Below are positions 24,265 to 32,217 of a stretch of 34,535 bases of DNA, piece by piece. The notes beneath the pieces are model-generated. The model searched no databases. It was given only the letters and a program-made list of their open reading frames with translations, and had not been told where the DNA came from. The position numbers and the translations under genes are program-made. The DNA is from Anaerolineaceae bacterium UBA1363 (GTDB lineage Bacteria; Chloroflexota; Anaerolineae; Anaerolineales; Anaerolineaceae), in assembly GCA_002306055.1 (NCBI GenBank), contig DBRR01000002.1, positions 1-34,535 on the forward strand, read 5' to 3'. How positions within the stretch are numbered: the first letter of the stretch is position 1; every line of letters begins with the position of its first letter.

Positions 24265-24834
24265 ATGAAACCAGCCCCTTCAAGTCCACAACGCCGCAAT
24301 CTCCGTGTACCTGAATTTGATTATTCGCAACCGGGTGCCTATTTTGTGACCATTGTCACCCAGGGACGGAAACAATTATTTGGTCACATCGTTGATGGAG
24401 AGATGGTATTGAACGATGTTGGGAAGATGGTAACGGAAATTGTGGAGGGGGTACCGCAGCATTACCAGAGCATCAATGTCGAGGCGTCTGTAATAATGCC
24501 GAATCATATTCACATCTTATTCCTCATTGCTGAGGTAGTGGCAGGCCCCCGTGCCTGCCAGTCAGACCAATCGAACAACGGTCAACCACAGGGGGTTGCC
24601 CCTACCAAAGAACAATTGTCTTTGCCAGAGATCGTTCATCGAATCAAATCCTTAACAACCCACCGATACATGTTGGGAGTTAGGGACAAAAGTTGGCCTC
24701 GATTTGAAAAACGTCTCTGGCAGCGGAATTATTGCGAACATGTCATCCGGAATGAGCGGGATTACCAGGCAGTCTACGATTACATCATTGCCAATCCGAT
24801 GAATTGGGATAAGGACGAAGAAAATCCAACGTAG
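24265..24834 (+). CDS. REP-associated tyrosine transposase (RAYT)
   Basis: A 189-residue Y1/HUH single-strand transposase of the IS200-related RAYT class, thought to mobilise REP palindromes. The N-terminus PEFDYSQPGAYFVTIVTQGR, the HUH motif VIMPNHIH (about residues 76-83) and the C-terminus KRLWQRNYCEHVIRNERDYQ with YDYIIANPMNW fit the family. The usual YYEH is YCEH here; whether the catalytic tyrosine is affected is uncertain. The linker (residues about 90-115, with AGPRACQ and QPQGVAPT) is encoded by REP-like DNA. It has a full ATG start and is apparently intact, but the linker may impair it. Confidence 0.85.
   Translation: MKPAPSSPQRRNLRVPEFDYSQPGAYFVTIVTQGRKQLFGHIVDGEMVLNDVGKMVTEIVEGVPQHYQSINVEASVIMPNHIHILFLIAEVVAGPRACQSDQSNNGQPQGVAPTKEQLSLPEIVHRIKSLTTHRYMLGVRDKSWPRFEKRLWQRNYCEHVIRNERDYQAVYDYIIANPMNWDKDEENPT
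24539..24606. repeat. REP-like sequences inside the RAYT reading frame
   Basis: A perfect 8-bp inverted repeat (TGGCAGGC/GCCTGCCA, 24539-24560) is followed by an imperfect one (GGTCAACC with GGTTGCCCCTACC, about 24580-24606). Both resemble dispersed REP elements and keep the frame open. Confidence 0.65.
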
Positions 24835-24910
24835 GTGGCACACCCACCGTGCTTACCCTTGGCACAGCGAAAAATCAAGGACCAAAACCGGAGTGATAAC
24901 CGCAATCCTG

Positions 24911-24945
24911 CCTACAACTGGACGACGATTACACCCTGTAAGTGA
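24911..24945 (+). pseudogene. Relic resembling the 3' end of the SpoIIE phosphatase gene
   Basis: A 29-base stretch encoding LDDDYTL before a stop matches the codons for LDDDYTLLV near 23654-23682 at 24 of 29 positions; most differences are in third codon positions. It suggests a vestige of a second phosphatase gene, or an older copy of this gene's end displaced by the RAYT insertion. Confidence 0.5.
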
Positions 24946-24953
24946 TACTGGGA

Positions 24954-26663
24954 TTATTGGCAGATCATAACTGGAATCGGAACCTGGGCAAGGATTTCAT
25001 CAATTGTTTGTCTGAAAACCCGATCAAGAATGGTCGTGTTCTCGTAACCACCCAATATCAATGTGGACACCGATAAGGTTTCTGCCAGGCTGACAACATC
25101 AGCAGTGAGGCTCTCTGAGCTTCCCTGGTGATAGTCTGCCTTTACGCCCAGTCGTTCCAGGTAGGTCCGGGCATAGTAGCGGTTGACCTCATCCTGATCT
25201 AAGCCCTTCATCACCAATAACAGGTGCAATTGACATCCATAGCGGGCGGCATAATAAGCAGCGATGTAGAGGGCTTCTTTGCTGCGCTGACCACCATTAA
25301 ACGGCAGGAGTATGGAACTTATCGCCAGAGGCTTTTCTTTGACAAACAGAACCGGGCGGCGGCTTTGTTGAAGAATGGTGATGATCCCGTGAGAAATGCG
25401 ATCCATTAAGCTCGCTGCGGGCGGATGACTCAGTTTTAGAACCAACAAATCAGAGAGCAGGCTAAACTCGAGTAATGCGCTTGCAGGCCCACCCTCGCGA
25501 AGGAAAAATTTGCCCTTCATGCCGGCCTCTGATAGCCGTTGATCGAACCGCTGTCGGTATACATCCATTTCCACAGCAAGCTTTTGCGTTCCGGGGCTTT
25601 TCACGTGCACACCACGGATGGCAGTGTTTGAGCAGCGGTCAACGAGAATCGCCTGCTCGAGAGCGATCCAATCGGGATCATCCTCACTCAGCGCAACGGT
25701 AACATGCTGAAACAGGCAGTCCTGATAGGGATTCTGGGGCTGTTCATCTCCCTTCAAAAGGACTTGCATGATCTGCTCCTCAGCAGTGGACCAGCCTGAA
25801 CCGCTTTTTATGCCCTCCTTGCCTGCCGCATAATCCAATACGTTTTCGGGTTTAAGCTCAATACCAAGATCCGATTGGAGCGCGTTTTGTTGGTCCAGGA
25901 GCCAGAGATAAAGGTCTGTAACTGTAAGGTCTCGCAAGGCGTGATGAAGACCAGAACTTTCAATGATGGCAGTCACCGGAGAATAAAGGGTCTCATACCA
26001 ATGGCGCACGGCTTCTTCGAAACTAACCGGACGGTTTTTTTCAATCCCCATGTAATACTGATGGACGTTGATGTGCTCCTTGAGCAGGGGATAATTCTCG
26101 ATCAGGTGCAGGCTGAAATCGACACCCGGCAGGATTTGGTCAATTTTGGTATCCTCGAGGAAGTTGACATAAGCGGCTTTTTGGACCAATTCATCAGAGG
26201 TGAGCGATCTGGAGATGGGCACTTTGGTTTTGATTTCAGTCACGTAAGCTTCGATTGTCTCCATGCCCATTTCTTTAGCAATAGAAACACGGTGATTGCC
26301 GTCAAGTACGAAATAGGCATCGCCAATTTGGTAAAGTGAAACAGGCGGAACACCCTTAGCCAGGGGACTGGTCATGGCGGTTTTTACGCCTGCCCAACGG
26401 TAGATATCGTCATCCCGAAGCGGCAGAAAGTTGCGGTCGAAATCCTGGATGCGATTTACACTGCCGACAATGTCCTTTAGGGGAACCTGCTTGATTCCGC
26501 GATCCGTTCGGCTGACTGCGCGCAATTTCGTGGAAATCTCGTCATATGGCAGGAGGTCGAGCGAACGCCCTCTTATGCCTGCCCAGAAGCGCTGCATGGC
26601 AGCCTTGGACCTGGCACGGCGAAAGTCATCGAGAGCCTGGCGATAGGTATTTGCATCTTCCAT
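24954..26663 (-). CDS. ParB-like domain fused to UspA domain
   Basis: A 569-residue protein with at least two recognisable parts. The N-terminal region (about 55-150) includes IVGSVNRIQDFDRNFLPL and the ParB/Srx-type core YFVLDGNHRVSIAKEMG with following EAYVTEI. The C-terminal 140 residues (about 430-569) look like a universal stress protein: ISSILLPFNGGQRSKEALYI, a central YHQGSSESLTADVVSLAE and LILGGYENTTILDRVFR. A middle region (about 300-425) is UspA-like but weak. No HTH is obvious, so it is unlikely to be a partition protein. It is divergent from the PfkB gene. A stress-linked regulatory role is inferred, not shown. Confidence 0.78.
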   Translation of the reverse strand: MEDANTYRQALDDFRRARSKAAMQRFWAGIRGRSLDLLPYDEISTKLRAVSRTDRGIKQVPLKDIVGSVNRIQDFDRNFLPLRDDDIYRWAGVKTAMTSPLAKGVPPVSLYQIGDAYFVLDGNHRVSIAKEMGMETIEAYVTEIKTKVPISRSLTSDELVQKAAYVNFLEDTKIDQILPGVDFSLHLIENYPLLKEHINVHQYYMGIEKNRPVSFEEAVRHWYETLYSPVTAIIESSGLHHALRDLTVTDLYLWLLDQQNALQSDLGIELKPENVLDYAAGKEGIKSGSGWSTAEEQIMQVLLKGDEQPQNPYQDCLFQHVTVALSEDDPDWIALEQAILVDRCSNTAIRGVHVKSPGTQKLAVEMDVYRQRFDQRLSEAGMKGKFFLREGGPASALLEFSLLSDLLVLKLSHPPAASLMDRISHGIITILQQSRRPVLFVKEKPLAISSILLPFNGGQRSKEALYIAAYYAARYGCQLHLLLVMKGLDQDEVNRYYARTYLERLGVKADYHQGSSESLTADVVSLAETLSVSTLILGGYENTTILDRVFRQTIDEILAQVPIPVMICQ

Positions 26664-26765
26664 GGCTTGATTTTAACCCAAATCAAAGATCAGATTCATC
26701 CATAATTGGACATTTGTAAGCATTGAACCACTAAAACCAGCCTCCCGATTTTTGATTCCTTTCCA

Positions 26766-26774
26766 TGCTATAAT
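26766..26774 (+). promoter_or_regulatory. Extended -10 element upstream of the PfkB gene
   Basis: TG-C-TATAAT lies with its end 14 bases before the ATG at 26788. It implies a very short leader if that start is used. Confidence 0.45.
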
Positions 26775-26787
26775 TTTTCCCGGAGAA

Positions 26788-27660
26788 ATGAGTTTTTGCA
26801 GCCCTATGACCCAACTGACAACGCCTGATCCCATCGACTATCTGCTCATTGGGCATGTTACTGCTGATTTACAAGCGGATCAAAGCATCAGCCTGGGCGG
26901 TACTGCCAGTTTTTCAGGGCTAACGGCTGCCCGCTTGGGGCACAATGTCGGTCTGGTGACAAGTTGCGCCAGTGATTTACAACTCGATCCCCTGACTGGC
27001 ATCCAAAAATGGGTTATTCCATCAGAAAAATCGACCGTATTTCGCAATGAAGGTCTTGGGCAAACACGTGTTCAGCATCTTTATTCTTCGGCTACGCGCA
27101 TCACCGCCGACCACATTCCCTTTCTATGGCGCGACTGCCAGTTGGTACACTTGGGTCCGATTTCTGCAGAAATTGATCCAAATATCGTAGAGCTTTTCCC
27201 AAATGCCCTGCTGTGCCTGACACCCCAGGGATGGTACAGACAGGCGGACGACGAGGGTTTGGTACGCTACGTGGATTGGCCTGAAGGGCTGCCTCTGCTC
27301 GCAAGAGCCGATGTTGTCGTCCTATCCATAGAGGATCTCCAAGGAGACGAGCAAAAAGTGGAAGAACTGGCTGGGGTCTGTCCGCTGCTGGTCGTTACTG
27401 AGAGCCGTGACGGGGCGCGTGTTTTTACCGAGGGCAAGGTCAGGTATTTTTCTGCACCTCCAGTTGAGCTGGTCGAAGACACCGGCGCTGGTGACATTTT
27501 TGCAGCTTGTTTCTTTCACCGCTTTCACATCACCCGGGATCCATGGGAAGCCGCACGTTTTGCCGTTCAGCTCTCAGCCTGCTCGGTAACACGCAGACGC
27601 CTGGCGAGCATCCCCACATTGGAAGAAATCGAACGGGCAAAAAAACAGGAACTGACATAG
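26788..27660 (+). CDS. PfkB-family carbohydrate kinase
   Basis: A ribokinase-like sugar or nucleoside kinase of about 290 residues. The N-terminal glycine motif SLGGTASFSGLTAARLGHNV and the C-terminal catalytic signature VEDTGAGDIFAACFF (aspartate as the base) are clear. The ATP-site segment LLVVTESRDGARVF lies between them. The substrate is unknown; similarity in layout to inositol and ribokinase relatives is only suggestive. The start is uncertain: ATG at 26788 has GGAG two bases upstream, while ATG at 26806 gives a cleaner N-terminus without a ribosome site. It lies seven bases before parA, so it may be co-transcribed with the partition genes. Confidence 0.87.
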   Translation: MSFCSPMTQLTTPDPIDYLLIGHVTADLQADQSISLGGTASFSGLTAARLGHNVGLVTSCASDLQLDPLTGIQKWVIPSEKSTVFRNEGLGQTRVQHLYSSATRITADHIPFLWRDCQLVHLGPISAEIDPNIVELFPNALLCLTPQGWYRQADDEGLVRYVDWPEGLPLLARADVVVLSIEDLQGDEQKVEELAGVCPLLVVTESRDGARVFTEGKVRYFSAPPVELVEDTGAGDIFAACFFHRFHITRDPWEAARFAVQLSACSVTRRRLASIPTLEEIERAKKQELT

Positions 27661-27667
27661 GTAAGGT

Positions 27668-28459
27668 ATGGGAAAAATCTACACAGTTGTCAATCAAAAA
27701 GGTGGGGTGGGAAAAACTACCACCAGCATCAACCTTGGGGCCTACCTGGGACAATTCGGGCAGAAGGTGCTGTTGATAGACCTTGACCCACAGGCAAACG
27801 CCACCAGCTGTCTTGGGATTGACCGGCATAAAGTGGAAAATGGAACCTATGAGGTGCTGATAGGCGCAAAAAGTGCTTTGGAGTGTGTCTTGCACAACGC
27901 GCGCTTCAAAATCTCGCTCATGCCTTCCTCACCAAACCTTTCGGGGGCAGAAATTGAGATGATTGAGCTTTCGGACCGGGAAAAACGGCTGAAAACGATC
28001 GTTCAGTCGCTGACCAGCAGCTACGATTATATCCTGGTAGATTGCCCGCCTTCACTCGGTTTATTGACCTTGAACGGAATGATCGCCGCCAAGGATGGCG
28101 TAATCATCCCGGTGCAGTGTGAGTACTTGGCACTTGAGGGTCTTGGACAACTGACCCAGACGATCACTCGCATCCGGCAGGGGCTATTCCCTGAACTTTC
28201 CATCAGAGGGGTTTTACTGACGATGTTTGATGGTCGCACAAATTTGAGCTCGGATGTGATGAGTGAGGTCCAAAAGTTTTTCCAGGACAAGGTTTTTTCA
28301 ACATTTATTCCGCGCAGTATCAGGCTGGCAGAAGCACCCTCTTTTGGCATGCCAATTTCGGTCTATGCCCCTGACTCGAGCGGCGCAAGAGCTTACCGCT
28401 CGTTGGCGATGGAAATGTTGACGGCAGATGGGGTGAAATTTGACCCCGGACAGGAGTGA
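27668..28459 (+). CDS. parA: Chromosome partitioning ATPase ParA/Soj
   Basis: A 263-residue Walker-type ATPase. The deviant Walker A motif KGGVGKTT spans residues 11-18 and the Walker B region is YILVDCPPSLG. LIDLDPQANATSCLG and APSFGMPI are typical of chromosomal Soj/ParA. The protein is small (no N-terminal HTH), matching chromosomal type Ib. It moves or separates origins with ParB. The parB start lies one base after its stop, so the pair is translationally coupled. Confidence 0.95.
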   Translation: MGKIYTVVNQKGGVGKTTTSINLGAYLGQFGQKVLLIDLDPQANATSCLGIDRHKVENGTYEVLIGAKSALECVLHNARFKISLMPSSPNLSGAEIEMIELSDREKRLKTIVQSLTSSYDYILVDCPPSLGLLTLNGMIAAKDGVIIPVQCEYLALEGLGQLTQTITRIRQGLFPELSIRGVLLTMFDGRTNLSSDVMSEVQKFFQDKVFSTFIPRSIRLAEAPSFGMPISVYAPDSSGARAYRSLAMEMLTADGVKFDPGQE

Positions 28460-28460
28460 G

Positions 28461-29330
28461 ATGGCACAGCGCAGTGGACTTGGTAAGGGACTCGAGTCAT
28501 TAATTCCAACCTGGCAAAGCAGCCCGACTCCGGTTGGGGCAAACGAACAGGTTCAGCTGTTACCTATTGCAAGCATCAGCCCTAATCCTCAACAACCTCG
28601 CAAGGTTTTTGAGGAAGAACAACTGGAAGATCTTGCCACCTCCATCAAACAGCATGGGATCATCCAGCCGTTGATCGTGATTGCTGCAGAAGGCGTGGAT
28701 CGCTACACGCTGATCGCTGGTGAACGCCGTTTGCGGGCAGCGAAGTTGGCAGGTCTGAAAGACGTCCCAGCGATTGTTCGGACTGCTTCGCAGCAAGAAC
28801 AGCTGGAATTTGCAATCATTGAAAATGTCCAACGGGAAGATTTGAACCCGATTGAACGCGCGAGAGCCTACCAAAGCCTGGCGGATCAGTTCTCTCTGAC
28901 CCATGAGGACATTGCCCAAAGAGTCGGGAAAAGCCGCGTGACGGTTACTAACACCCTCCGGCTGCTCAACCTGCCGGTTGTGGTGCAGCAAACCCTGCAA
29001 AGCGGCGAAATCACGGAGGGTCACGCCCGAAGTCTGCTAGCCCTGCCGAGTGCCCGCGCCATGGAAGCAGCCCTGGATAGCATCCTGAGCCTTGGGCTGA
29101 ACGTACGCCAGACAGAATTGCTCGTCAGCAAACTAAGCGGCAAGGCACCAACCAGCAATAAATTGACCACCCGTTCTGCGGAAGCAGAAGACCTGGAAAA
29201 CCGTTTACGTCAGTTCTTCCACACCAAAGTGATGCTTTCAAAGGGCAAGCGAGGCGGCACGATCTCCATCAGCTTTTATTCTGACGAAGAACTGAATGCC
29301 ATCCTGGACAGACTTGGGATCAATGACTGA
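28461..29330 (+). CDS. parB: Chromosome partitioning protein ParB/Spo0J
   Basis: A 289-residue DNA-binding CTPase of the ParB family. Seen in order: the N-terminal RSGLGKGLESLIP, the ParB core ISPNPQQPRKVFEEEQLEDL, the GERRLRA signature with IENVQREDLNPIERA, an HTH with AQRVGKSRVTVTNTLRLLNLP, and a C-terminal dimerisation tail. The ATG is preceded by AGGAG overlapping the parA stop. No parS-like palindrome (TGTTTCACGTGAAACA type) was found in the window by eye. Confidence 0.95.
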   Translation: MAQRSGLGKGLESLIPTWQSSPTPVGANEQVQLLPIASISPNPQQPRKVFEEEQLEDLATSIKQHGIIQPLIVIAAEGVDRYTLIAGERRLRAAKLAGLKDVPAIVRTASQQEQLEFAIIENVQREDLNPIERARAYQSLADQFSLTHEDIAQRVGKSRVTVTNTLRLLNLPVVVQQTLQSGEITEGHARSLLALPSARAMEAALDSILSLGLNVRQTELLVSKLSGKAPTSNKLTTRSAEAEDLENRLRQFFHTKVMLSKGKRGGTISISFYSDEELNAILDRLGIND

Positions 29331-29335
29331 TTAAT

Positions 29336-30178
29336 ATGCCATTCCAAATCCGGTCCTGTTCCGACTTATCCTCTTTTGACCTGGCGAGATTCCTGAATGC
29401 GAATAATCTGTCATTCAATAATCTCGACTGGTTCTCACCCAATGAAAGGTTCAATGAACCTGGCTGCTTTGCTGCCCTAGAAGATCAGCAGATCAAAGCA
29501 CTGCTATCCGCCACTCCCGAATGTCCGGAAGTTGCCTGGCTGCGTTTTTTTCACGCTGAACGCGACGGGGAATATGCCCGCTATTTCAAAGCCCTTTTTT
29601 CGGAGGCTAAGAACGTTTTACAGGGATTGGGAGCTCAGAGTTTTTTCTCCCTGGTACCGTACGATTGGCTCGAGAGGTTGCTCAGGAGCGAAGGATTCAA
29701 GCCAACCGACACCATCGTTACACTTCAATGCAATTTCTCAGAGGTGAGTCATGCCAAAGTGGATCCAGGGCTTATCATCCGGCAGATGACCTATCGCGAT
29801 ATGGCTGCCGTGGAAGCTATCGATACATCCGCTTTTGAACCTGCCTGGCAGTTAAACCGCTCGAGTCTGGTCAAAACTTATCACCTCAGCACCTGGCATA
29901 GCGTCGCTATCCTGGAAGGAGAAATCATTGGGTATCAAATGAGCACAAGCACATTTGACTCAGCCCATCTTGCGCGCCTGGCTGTGGATCCGCGCTGGCA
30001 GCGCAGAGGTGTGGGACACAGGCTGGTGGAGGACATGTTGGATACCCTCTCAGCCATCGGAGTAAGCTCCTATTCTGTTAATACTCAGGCAAGCAATCAT
30101 CAATCGATATCTTTGTATCATTCCCTGGGTTTTGAACGCGAGGATCGCGACATCTTGGTGATGTCGTTGAAATTATAG
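29336..30178 (+). CDS. GNAT N-acetyltransferase
   Basis: A 280-residue protein with a C-terminal GNAT domain (about residues 140-280). LARLAVDPRWQRRGVGHRLVE carries the acetyl-CoA-binding R-x-x-G-x-G motif, and VNTQASNHQSISLYHSLGFE is the usual end strand. The N-terminal 130 residues are probably a second, degenerate GNAT-like half. The substrate is unknown. It begins five bases after the parB stop, so it is probably in the same transcript. Confidence 0.88.
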   Translation: MPFQIRSCSDLSSFDLARFLNANNLSFNNLDWFSPNERFNEPGCFAALEDQQIKALLSATPECPEVAWLRFFHAERDGEYARYFKALFSEAKNVLQGLGAQSFFSLVPYDWLERLLRSEGFKPTDTIVTLQCNFSEVSHAKVDPGLIIRQMTYRDMAAVEAIDTSAFEPAWQLNRSSLVKTYHLSTWHSVAILEGEIIGYQMSTSTFDSAHLARLAVDPRWQRRGVGHRLVEDMLDTLSAIGVSSYSVNTQASNHQSISLYHSLGFEREDRDILVMSLKL

Positions 30179-30252
30179 AAATTAAGGTTTGAACCTGCTG
30201 GACGGTAACAGGCGTTTATGGCAGAATCAAGCAAATCGATTCAGGAGTTGAT

Positions 30253-30933
30253 ATGGCACAAAAAAACTCACAACGTGAATTACTTAAAGCGCAACGAGAG
30301 CAGGAAGCCCGCAAGCGGACAACCGGGCTGCTGATTGGAGCTTTCGTGCTGGTGGTGGCGGTTTTGCTGGTCTACTTCCTGCCCAGGCTGCTGAACACGA
30401 ACAAGGTCTCCGGTTACGCAAACCAAAATGGACGATCTGTCGGCGACCCTAACGCGCCTGTAAAAGTGGTGGAGTTTTCCAATTTTGGTTGCAGTCATTG
30501 CCGTACGTTCGCGCTGGAAAAAGAGGAGCAATTCGTCAAAGACTACGTGGAGACCGGTAAGGTTTATTTTACTTACAGTGTTTTCCAGTTCAACGAAGAT
30601 GATACCCTTAAGGCATCGGAAGCTGCCTATTGCGCGGGAGAACAGAACCGATTCTTCGAAATGCAAAAATTACTTTTCGAGAATTCCACATATTCTGGTG
30701 CCTTCGCTGATAGCAGTATCTCTTCTTATGCAAAGCAGATCGGACTCGATATGACAAAGTTCAATCAGTGTCTTGAAAGCGACGCGCAATTGGCAGCTAT
30801 TCGCAGCGATACACAAACCGCCAAGGACTTGGGTGTCACTGGCACACCCATGTTTGACGTGAACGGAACAATTGTTTATTCGACTACGCTCGAGGAGACT
30901 ATTCAAGCTGCTTTGGCTGCTGCTGGGGATTAA
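30253..30933 (+). CDS. Membrane-anchored DsbA-like thiol-disulfide oxidoreductase
   Basis: A 226-residue protein with a basic, lysine/arginine-rich N-terminus and one transmembrane helix (about residues 24-44). An extracytoplasmic thioredoxin fold of the DsbA/BdbD type follows: the redox motif CSHC at residues 80-83 within VVEFSNFGCSHC, and the cis-proline in GVTGTPMFDVNG. It likely forms or shuffles disulfides outside the membrane. AGGAG lies five bases before the ATG. The gene is followed by a terminator. Confidence 0.92.
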   Translation: MAQKNSQRELLKAQREQEARKRTTGLLIGAFVLVVAVLLVYFLPRLLNTNKVSGYANQNGRSVGDPNAPVKVVEFSNFGCSHCRTFALEKEEQFVKDYVETGKVYFTYSVFQFNEDDTLKASEAAYCAGEQNRFFEMQKLLFENSTYSGAFADSSISSYAKQIGLDMTKFNQCLESDAQLAAIRSDTQTAKDLGVTGTPMFDVNGTIVYSTTLEETIQAALAAAGD

Positions 30934-30958
30934 TCGTCAGGATTTTTCGTAAAAAACG

Positions 30959-30988
30959 CGGGGCAGTTCAAACTGACCCCGTTTTTTT
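30959..30988. terminator. Strong bidirectional intrinsic terminator
   Basis: Stem CGGGG(CAGTT) with (AACTG)ACCCCG, one bulged base, then seven T on the plus strand; the minus strand also ends in a T6 run after the stem. It separates the oxidoreductase from the convergent DUF554 gene. Confidence 0.9.
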
Positions 30989-30991
30989 AAC

Positions 30992-31714
30992 TTAGGACCA
31001 GGCGATACCAAGAGTGTTTAGCAGGAGAACGACCAGGACTACGATTAAAAGCGCGGGGAGAAAGCTGCCAATGCGGATCTTTTTTATCTCAAGCAGGTTG
31101 CTGATTGCAATCCCAGCCAGGATCACACCCCCGACCGACGTCATTTCAAGGATCACGCTTTGGTCAAAGCCCTTCCCAAGGGCTCCTGCCAAAAGGGAGA
31201 TGGCACCCTGGTAGACCAGCACCATCGCAGCTGAAAGAAGTACCCCCACCCCGAAAGTCGAGGCAAAGGCAATCGCAGTAATGCCGTCGAGAATGGACTT
31301 GATCGCAAGCATCTGGTAATCCCCAACAAGCCCGTCCTGGATGGAGCCCAGGATTGCCATTGGACCAATGCAAAAGAGCAAGGACGCTGTGACAAAGCCG
31401 GTGATGAAGCGTTGGGCGACAGGGGAGTCTGCGTTGGTACCGTGTTCCACCCTTTGCTGGATACGCTCACCCAAACTATTGAGCAGTTCTTCGATCTTAA
31501 GGGCTTCCCCGGCGATGGTTCCCAACACGATGCTGGAAAGTGGAACAAGCATATTCTGTGTTTGGGAGAAAATATGCACACCGTAAGCCAGCGTAAAGAG
31601 GCCAAGCGCGGAAGTTAAGGTTTGGCGCACCTTAAGTGGGATGCGATTGCCGGCGAACAGACCTATCAGCCCGCCTGCCAGGATTGCGGCGAAATTGATA
31701 AGGGTTCCAATCAT
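30992..31714 (-). CDS. DUF554 integral membrane protein
   Basis: A 240-residue protein of the DUF554 (YdfK/YqgA-like) family, with about six to seven hydrophobic segments. The family N-terminus is clear: MIGTLINFAAILAGGLIGLF, followed by GLFTLAYGVHIF. FITGFVTASLLFCIGPMAILG and ILDGITAIAFASTFGVGVLL follow in family order. Function is unknown for the whole family; transport is a guess. It starts four bases after the stop of the adenosyltransferase gene and is the last gene of that minus-strand group. Confidence 0.9.
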   Translation of the reverse strand: MIGTLINFAAILAGGLIGLFAGNRIPLKVRQTLTSALGLFTLAYGVHIFSQTQNMLVPLSSIVLGTIAGEALKIEELLNSLGERIQQRVEHGTNADSPVAQRFITGFVTASLLFCIGPMAILGSIQDGLVGDYQMLAIKSILDGITAIAFASTFGVGVLLSAAMVLVYQGAISLLAGALGKGFDQSVILEMTSVGGVILAGIAISNLLEIKKIRIGSFLPALLIVVLVVLLLNTLGIAWS

Positions 31715-31718
31715 TATG

Positions 31719-32213
31719 TCACAATGGTGTTTCAGCCAGGATCAGCAGGTAACAGAGGGTGGAAAGACGGTTAAGATACTGAAGCATGCTCTCATCCGGG
31801 ATTTGGAGAGTCTCAAAACCAGCAACCCACTCACGTTCTGCCTTGCGGACAATTGCGCGAGCAAGGTCGAGCGTGCCGGTGGCAGGCGTATGACCGGGTT
31901 GGATAAAATCGGTTGGATAACAGACCGTCACCTCAACGGCTTTGATGGTTTCTTCGAGCTTTTCGAGTTCAGCAGAAAAACTGCCTGTAAGCTTTTCGAG
32001 CGGGGTCTTCGGTAAGGCAGCCATCAAACCCATCATGCGGGACAGGTCTTTTTGACAGATTTCGAGGAGGATTTTATTGCCGGGCGAGCAAAAGGCTTTT
32101 GCCAGGCTGAGAGAAGCGCTGGCTTCATCGAGGGCGCCGAGCATCCTGACGCGCAGGTCCGACTTTTTTACCCCATGTTCGCCAATCAGATCTGTCTGTC
32201 CACTCGCTGTCAT
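31719..32213 (-). CDS. PduO-like cob(I)alamin adenosyltransferase, divergent
   Basis: A 164-residue protein resembling PduO-type ATP:cob(I)alamin adenosyltransferases, which make adenosylcobalamin. The C-terminal core is well kept: DFIQPGHTPATGTLDLARAI with RKAERE, and MLQYLNRLSTLCYLLI. The N-terminus GALDEASASLSLAK matches the family helix, but the usual TRTGDxGxT ATP-binding stretch before it is altered or missing (MTASGQTDLIGEHG). It is also shorter than typical, so activity is uncertain. It is tightly packed between the solute-binding protein gene and the DUF554 gene. Confidence 0.75.
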   Translation of the reverse strand: MTASGQTDLIGEHGVKKSDLRVRMLGALDEASASLSLAKAFCSPGNKILLEICQKDLSRMMGLMAALPKTPLEKLTGSFSAELEKLEETIKAVEVTVCYPTDFIQPGHTPATGTLDLARAIVRKAEREWVAGFETLQIPDESMLQYLNRLSTLCYLLILAETPL

Positions 32214-32217
32214 CTCG

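Larger units (their letters stand above)
23705..24268 (+). pseudogene. Truncated RAYT (REP-associated transposase) relic with unrelated flank
   Basis: An open frame of 187 codons spans this stretch, but only about 23938-24120 resembles a known protein. There TQGRKQLFGHIV and the HUH motif VIMPNHIHG match the intact RAYT 410 bases downstream, and the DNA is nearly identical for parts of the stretch. The catalytic C-terminal half is missing and REP-type palindromes flank the core. The first 165 bases (MDAKGRIIATRV and on) match nothing I recognise. It starts only at TTG. I read it as a fossil half-transposase. Confidence 0.7.

Noticed and set aside
27600..29340. parS site near parAB
   Set aside because: No TGTTTCACGTGAAACA-like palindrome was found by eye; the ACGT-centred palindrome at 34262 matches only about 9 of 16 positions.
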